A stretch of 64,000 nt of DNA from positions 1 to 64,000 of the forward strand of contig JAEZUY010000041.1 in the NCBI GenBank assembly GCA_023420895.1, read 5' to 3'. How positions within the stretch are numbered: position 1 is the stretch's first letter; each line of letters starts with the position of its first letter. Made by a program: the position numbers and the translations under genes. Source of the DNA: Bacillota bacterium (lineage in GTDB: Bacteria; Bacillota; Clostridia; Tissierellales; Gottschalkiaceae). Shown piece by piece: positions 60,959 to 64,000 of the stretch. Below the pieces are notes generated by a model, which ran no database searches, was not told the origin of the DNA, and saw only the letters and a list, made by a program, of their open reading frames with translations.

Positions 60959-61213
60959 TTAAACTATACTCCTTACTCTATCTTTAGCTGCACTTTCAGA
61001 GATGCCATACTTCTCTGCTATATCTTTATAACTTATTCCTCTTAGTCTATCTTCAAGCATTTTTTTATCTGTACTCTTTCTTTTTAAGTCGCAACTGTAG
61101 CATACATTTGTAGTAATACGTCCTTTTGGTGTAGACAGACTCACAAACTCTGCTTTTGGCTTAATATCTAAGCAGATTCTACATCTTCTAGCTGCTACTT
61201 TCATTTTCTTCAT
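60959..61213 (-). CDS. Zinc-ribbon/HTH phage regulator
   Basis: 84 residues. Zinc ribbon CRICLDIKPKAEFVSL ... CYSCDLKRK (two CxxC pairs, about 11-43) and an HTH in the second half (LRGISYKDIAEKYGISESAAKDRV). This combination suits a small transcription regulator of early or middle genes. ATG at 61213 is seven bases after GGAGG. Overlaps the replisome organizer by 26 bp. Confidence 0.7.
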   Translation of the reverse strand: MKKMKVAARRCRICLDIKPKAEFVSLSTPKGRITTNVCYSCDLKRKSTDKKMLEDRLRGISYKDIAEKYGISESAAKDRVRSIV

Positions 61214-62063
61214 TTCTATACCTCCCCTTCATCCAATTGTTAAAGATTTCTTCTTCAGAATATTTAGAGCTTGACTGTTCAAAATTGTGAAGTTTAGTAA
61301 CTACCTGCTCCTCTTTTTTTCTATTTTTGTAATTGTTAGAAATTACTTTTACAGCATTCTCATAGTCATTTTTATTATTCATAAGCCATCTTAACTGCAG
61401 ATTGCTTTTAAGATAGTCAGATTCAGTAATTGCCTTTAATATCTTACTTACTTCTTCTTTATTAAAGCGTTTAAAGAAATTACTGACGGATGATGATGAT
61501 AGATAATTGATTGATTGATCTTCTCTTTTTATTATTTTTAGATATTTGTCTTTAAACTCTCTATATCTATCTCTATCATCTATCTCTATCTCTTTATCTA
61601 TCTCTATATCTATCTCTATCTCTGTGTTACCTTTTGTTACAGGGGTGTTACATTGTAACGAGTTAGTGTTACATTGTAACAACTGTTCTTTTTTCTTTTT
61701 TTCTCTATGTCTTCTAACTCTCTCTGCTGAGCTACTTTCAGAACCTGTAAGGCTTGCTGTTTCTGTCATAAGCATTTCATATTCATCTATCATTTCTGCT
61801 AGACCATGCTTTAATAAAAAAGTTAATGTTACAGATACATTATCTTCATCTTCATCCAGTTCCAAAGCTATTTCTTCTGCAAAACTGTCTTCAAAACCGT
61901 CAAAATAAATTTTTCCATCGGTTTTTATACCAAGCAAAAGCAACTTTAGATATATAATTGTATAGGTATCTCCTCCAGCAATCTTTCTAAGCCTTTTTAC
62001 TGCCTTTTTATTAAAGAAATCTTCTTTTAATTTAAGCCAGTAATATCTTTTTTTACTGCTCAT
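61188..62063 (-). CDS. Phage replisome organizer-like protein (Lin1244/DUF4373 type)
   Basis: 291 residues. N-terminal winged-helix replisome organizer domain (1-95: YYWLKLKEDFFNKKAVKRLRKIAGGDTYTIIYLKLLLLGIKTDGKIYFDG in parts), then a low-complexity EIEIDIEIDKEIEIDDRDRYR linker (about 145-165) and a C-terminal domain with WLMNNKNDYENAVKVISNNY. It loads the host helicase at the phage origin. The linker DNA carries TGTTAC repeats that look like an origin (see findings), as in lambda O. Confidence 0.85.
   Translation of the reverse strand: MSSKKRYYWLKLKEDFFNKKAVKRLRKIAGGDTYTIIYLKLLLLGIKTDGKIYFDGFEDSFAEEIALELDEDEDNVSVTLTFLLKHGLAEMIDEYEMLMTETASLTGSESSSAERVRRHREKKKKEQLLQCNTNSLQCNTPVTKGNTEIEIDIEIDKEIEIDDRDRYREFKDKYLKIIKREDQSINYLSSSSVSNFFKRFNKEEVSKILKAITESDYLKSNLQLRWLMNNKNDYENAVKVISNNYKNRKKEEQVVTKLHNFEQSSSKYSEEEIFNNWMKGRYRNEENESSS
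61560..61680. repeat. Origin-like repeats inside the replisome organizer gene
   Basis: TGTTAC occurs at 61625, 61635, 61646 and 61667 (spacing 10, 11, 21 bp, all near whole helical turns); the last two are parts of the 13 bp palindrome GTTACATTGTAAC (61647-61659, 61668-61680). Just left, 61555-61622 is a TCTATC-rich microsatellite. Placement inside the initiator gene resembles known phage origins. Confidence 0.65.
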
Positions 62064-62081
62064 CCTTATCTCCTTTCTTGC

Positions 62082-62930
62082 TTATTTAAAAACATCTGGA
62101 AGATCATCATCAAGTTCTATTTGCTTCTGTTTAGATTCTTCCTTATTTTCTGTCTCTTTATACTCTGCGTTTATCCAATCTGTTTTGTCTTCGGTTTCGC
62201 TCATATCTTCTGCCAATTCCGTTTTTATTGTAGAGTCTTGTGCTATTCCTCTTGCAAATTCCGTTTTGATTGGTGCATACTTTAGGACTTTCTTCAAAAC
62301 TGTCTTTTTTGCCATTTCGTCAAAGTTTTTCGTCCAAGGGCTATAAGAGCTCGAAAAGCTTTGGCTATACTCTCTTCCATGCTTCTGTATATCCTCTATG
62401 CTCATTACTTCAAACCCATATCCGCCGTTTACAAGCTTGTATATAGCATAGTAGGCTATTGGCTTTCCTCTGTTTGTCATTGTCGGCTTGTGGATTAGTT
62501 TGCTCTCTAGTCCTAACTCATATTCAAATTCATCATTTTCACGTACATCTTGCGCAGATATGTTTTTAAACTCTCCACTTCTATGCGCTAAGTCTATAAG
62601 CCCTTTGTAGCCTATCTGAAACTGACACTCCATCTTCCCTTTATTTCTAAATGGAATCAAATACGCCTGGCCTAGTGGTGTGTTAGGTTCTAGTCCTAAC
62701 TGTGCTGCACTCATTAGAGCTCCTAGGAAGCTTTCCTGTGTGCATTCCTGCAGCTTTGGATTACTAGATATGGCAGTAAGTGCCATTCTAGTAAATCTTT
62801 CTGGAGTTAACACAGAAGGCAGTGCCTTCTGTATTTCTCCCTCCATAGCTCTTATAAGCTGTTTTATATTTCTTGTTTCTTTTTGTTCAGGTGCTCCATT
62901 TGCTTTTTGCTGTAACGCTTCTTTAACCAT
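62082..62930 (-). CDS. recT: RecT family single-strand annealing protein
   Basis: 282 residues. LIRAMEGEIQKALPSVLTPERFTRMALTAISSNPKLQECTQESFLGALMSAAQLGLEPNTPLGQAYLIPF in parts is the RecT signature, plus QIGYKGLIDLAHRSGEFKNI and AKKTVLKKVLKYAPI. It anneals strands at double-strand ends made by the YqaJ exonuclease next to it. Both genes are coupled in the usual recE/recT order. ATG follows AGGAGAG. Confidence 0.95.
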   Translation of the reverse strand: MVKEALQQKANGAPEQKETRNIKQLIRAMEGEIQKALPSVLTPERFTRMALTAISSNPKLQECTQESFLGALMSAAQLGLEPNTPLGQAYLIPFRNKGKMECQFQIGYKGLIDLAHRSGEFKNISAQDVRENDEFEYELGLESKLIHKPTMTNRGKPIAYYAIYKLVNGGYGFEVMSIEDIQKHGREYSQSFSSSYSPWTKNFDEMAKKTVLKKVLKYAPIKTEFARGIAQDSTIKTELAEDMSETEDKTDWINAEYKETENKEESKQKQIELDDDLPDVFK

Positions 62931-62951
62931 TTCTATCTCTCCTCTATTTTT

Positions 62952-63872
62952 TTATTTGATTAGAAATCTTCTGCTATTAGTTGTTCTTGTAAGGTCTTCT
63001 GCTATATCTGGATAAATTTCTTTTAATTTCTTAGTATCAATTCTGCTACTAGAATAATTCTTCCAAGTTATTACTCTGTCTCCGCAAACTGCCTTTTCAG
63101 CTTCTCCCATTTGCATTTGTATCTTCTGTTTTATTTCTTTCTCTTCCGTTTTTAGTTCGTCTTGAAGACTCTTTATAGTGTCTAGCCTATCTATATCTCC
63201 TTTAAATTCTTGAAGCTCTATTTCTACGTCTAAAGTCGCTTTAGGAAACTTGTTTCTTATAATCATGTCTGCATCATCACTTCCGTCTGGTGCTGGAGGA
63301 TTATCTGCAAGTACATTATTCTTCCAAAACTCAACTTCAATTTTTTTTAGATATTTTATTATCTCTTCATCTCTAGGAATATATTTGTATTCAAATTTTT
63401 CATTTCCTATTAACACTGCAATATACCACCCTTGATAACCTGTCACCATCATGTAGTGATGGCACTGTATTTCGTAGTGTGTAGGTATGTCCTCTTCCCA
63501 GTCTTTTTTTGCATATGAGTTAGTAGTCTTGCATTCTAGTCCTATCTGCTTCCCTACTATTTCTCTGTCTATATTAGCTACTAAGAAATCATGCTCATGA
63601 TGAGCAAGCATGAAATTATTTCTTCTGACCTTTAGGCCTGTAGCTTCCTCAAATCTCTTGGCCACGTAATCCTCTAAATCACGTCCGATTCTCATTCTCT
63701 CGTTATCTTCTAACAGCTTGACTTCTCCTTTTTTATCCAGATATACTCCAACTGCACTCTTCCAAGGATTAAGACCTGCTATCGCAGCTGCATCACTTCC
63801 TCCTATTCCCTTCTTCCTGTATTCGAGCCATTCTTCTCTGCTCAAATCAGGGGTATATACTACTTTTTTCAT
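62952..63872 (-). CDS. YqaJ family viral exonuclease (lambda Exo-like)
   Basis: About 306 residues. EEWLEYRKKGIGGSDAAAIAGLNPWKSAVGVYLDKKGEV is the YqaJ core; metal-binding acids lie in DFLVANIDRE and IGLECKTTNSYAKKDW, and YEIQCHHYMMVTG holds the last motif. The 5'-3' exonuclease works with RecT. ATG at 63872 is ten bases after GGGAGG; a TTG start at 63890 lies inside that site. First of the leftward genes in this window; an upstream hairpin is at 63930-63961. Confidence 0.92.
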   Translation of the reverse strand: MKKVVYTPDLSREEWLEYRKKGIGGSDAAAIAGLNPWKSAVGVYLDKKGEVKLLEDNERMRIGRDLEDYVAKRFEEATGLKVRRNNFMLAHHEHDFLVANIDREIVGKQIGLECKTTNSYAKKDWEEDIPTHYEIQCHHYMMVTGYQGWYIAVLIGNEKFEYKYIPRDEEIIKYLKKIEVEFWKNNVLADNPPAPDGSDDADMIIRNKFPKATLDVEIELQEFKGDIDRLDTIKSLQDELKTEEKEIKQKIQMQMGEAEKAVCGDRVITWKNYSSSRIDTKKLKEIYPDIAEDLTRTTNSRRFLIK

Positions 63873-63929
63873 TTTTTTCGTGCCTCCCAATATGTTATAA
63901 TTAAGATATAAATAATATTTTTTGTTGCT

Positions 63930-63961
63930 AAGCGGACAATCTTTATAAGAGGTGTCCGCTT
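63930..63961. terminator. Hairpin upstream of the exonuclease gene
   Basis: Stem AAGCGGACA / TGTCCGCTT with a 14-base loop. The plus side is followed by TTTTGCTTTT, so it terminates rightward reading or attenuates leftward reading before the recombination genes. Bases 63962-64000 show no gene I can support. Confidence 0.65.
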
Positions 63962-64000
63962 TTTGCTTTTGCTAATGTTTTTAAACTGCAATCTTCTTCT

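Larger units (their letters stand above)
33698..64000 (-). mobile_element. Prophage with contractile tail, partial (right end outside window)
   Basis: Continuous set of phage genes in standard order, read right to left: YqaJ exonuclease, RecT, replisome organizer, regulators, terminase, portal, head, connectors, sheath and tube, chaperone, tape measure, baseplate, fibre, holin, amidase. Sheath plus XkdM-like tube and baseplate J show a myovirus of the PBSX/clostridial type. Head, tail and lysis genes look intact. Integrase, repressor and attR are not in view, so the element continues past 64000. Only one gene (59888-60484) is on the plus strand. Confidence 0.92.

Overview
The window looks like chromosome from a low-GC, Gram-positive anaerobe of the Clostridia/Tissierellia kind. 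The evidence is AT-rich DNA with AGA-rich codon use, many TTG starts behind strong GGAGG ribosome-binding sites, a T-box leader on pheST, an Asp23/AmaP/DUF2273 operon, ZapA, MutS2, a DUF523 protein, an S-layer (SLH) protein and no outer-membrane genes. I cannot name the species. A DUF3343 protein and a YedE-type transporter suggest selenium or sulfur handling.

Bases 1-33.7 kb are host sequence. In order they hold: DUF3343, an AI-2E family permease, a TrmH/SpoU methyltransferase, yedE and DedA; a two-component system with an ABC permease, a degenerate ABC ATPase and an anchored extracellular protein (4.2-8.6 kb); the Asp23 envelope-stress operon (9.0-10.3 kb); a cysteine-synthase-family enzyme; a two-gene operon pairing a dikinase-like ATP-grasp/phosphohistidine protein with an archaeal-type NMN adenylyltransferase-like protein (11.5-13.9 kb); a TPR protein; a B12-binding radical SAM protein; an unrecognised 318-residue protein; then argS, DUF523, mutS2, a U32 peptidase, zapA and pheT-pheS with a T-box leader (18.4-30.2 kb). 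Last come an MltG-like lipoprotein and an SLH/transglutaminase protein.

Bases ~33.7-64.0 kb are one end of a contractile-tailed (myovirus, PBSX/XkdK-like) prophage that runs off the right edge. Read right to left, almost all on the minus strand, it holds YqaJ exonuclease, RecT, a replisome organizer with a probable internal origin, small zinc-ribbon/HTH proteins, HU, an ArpU-like late regulator, terminase, portal, head morphogenesis, scaffold, capsid, connectors, sheath, tube, a chaperone with a -1 frameshift extension, tape measure, LysM baseplate protein, two paralogous hub/hydrolase proteins, baseplate genes, tail fibre, LamG-like tip protein, holin and amidase. One gene (59888-60484) runs the other way from its own strong promoter and is a likely lysogeny-expressed cargo gene.

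The points most worth a second look are the dikinase/adenylyltransferase operon, the duplicated hub gene carrying two different peptidoglycan-hydrolase cassettes with a nearly identical DNA tract, the AAAAAAC frameshift with its hidden 61-residue extension, helically phased TGTTAC repeats in the replication gene, a family of hairpin/U-tract/AUGCC elements dividing the late operon, the reverse-strand cargo gene, and the ABC ATPase with no usable Walker motifs.
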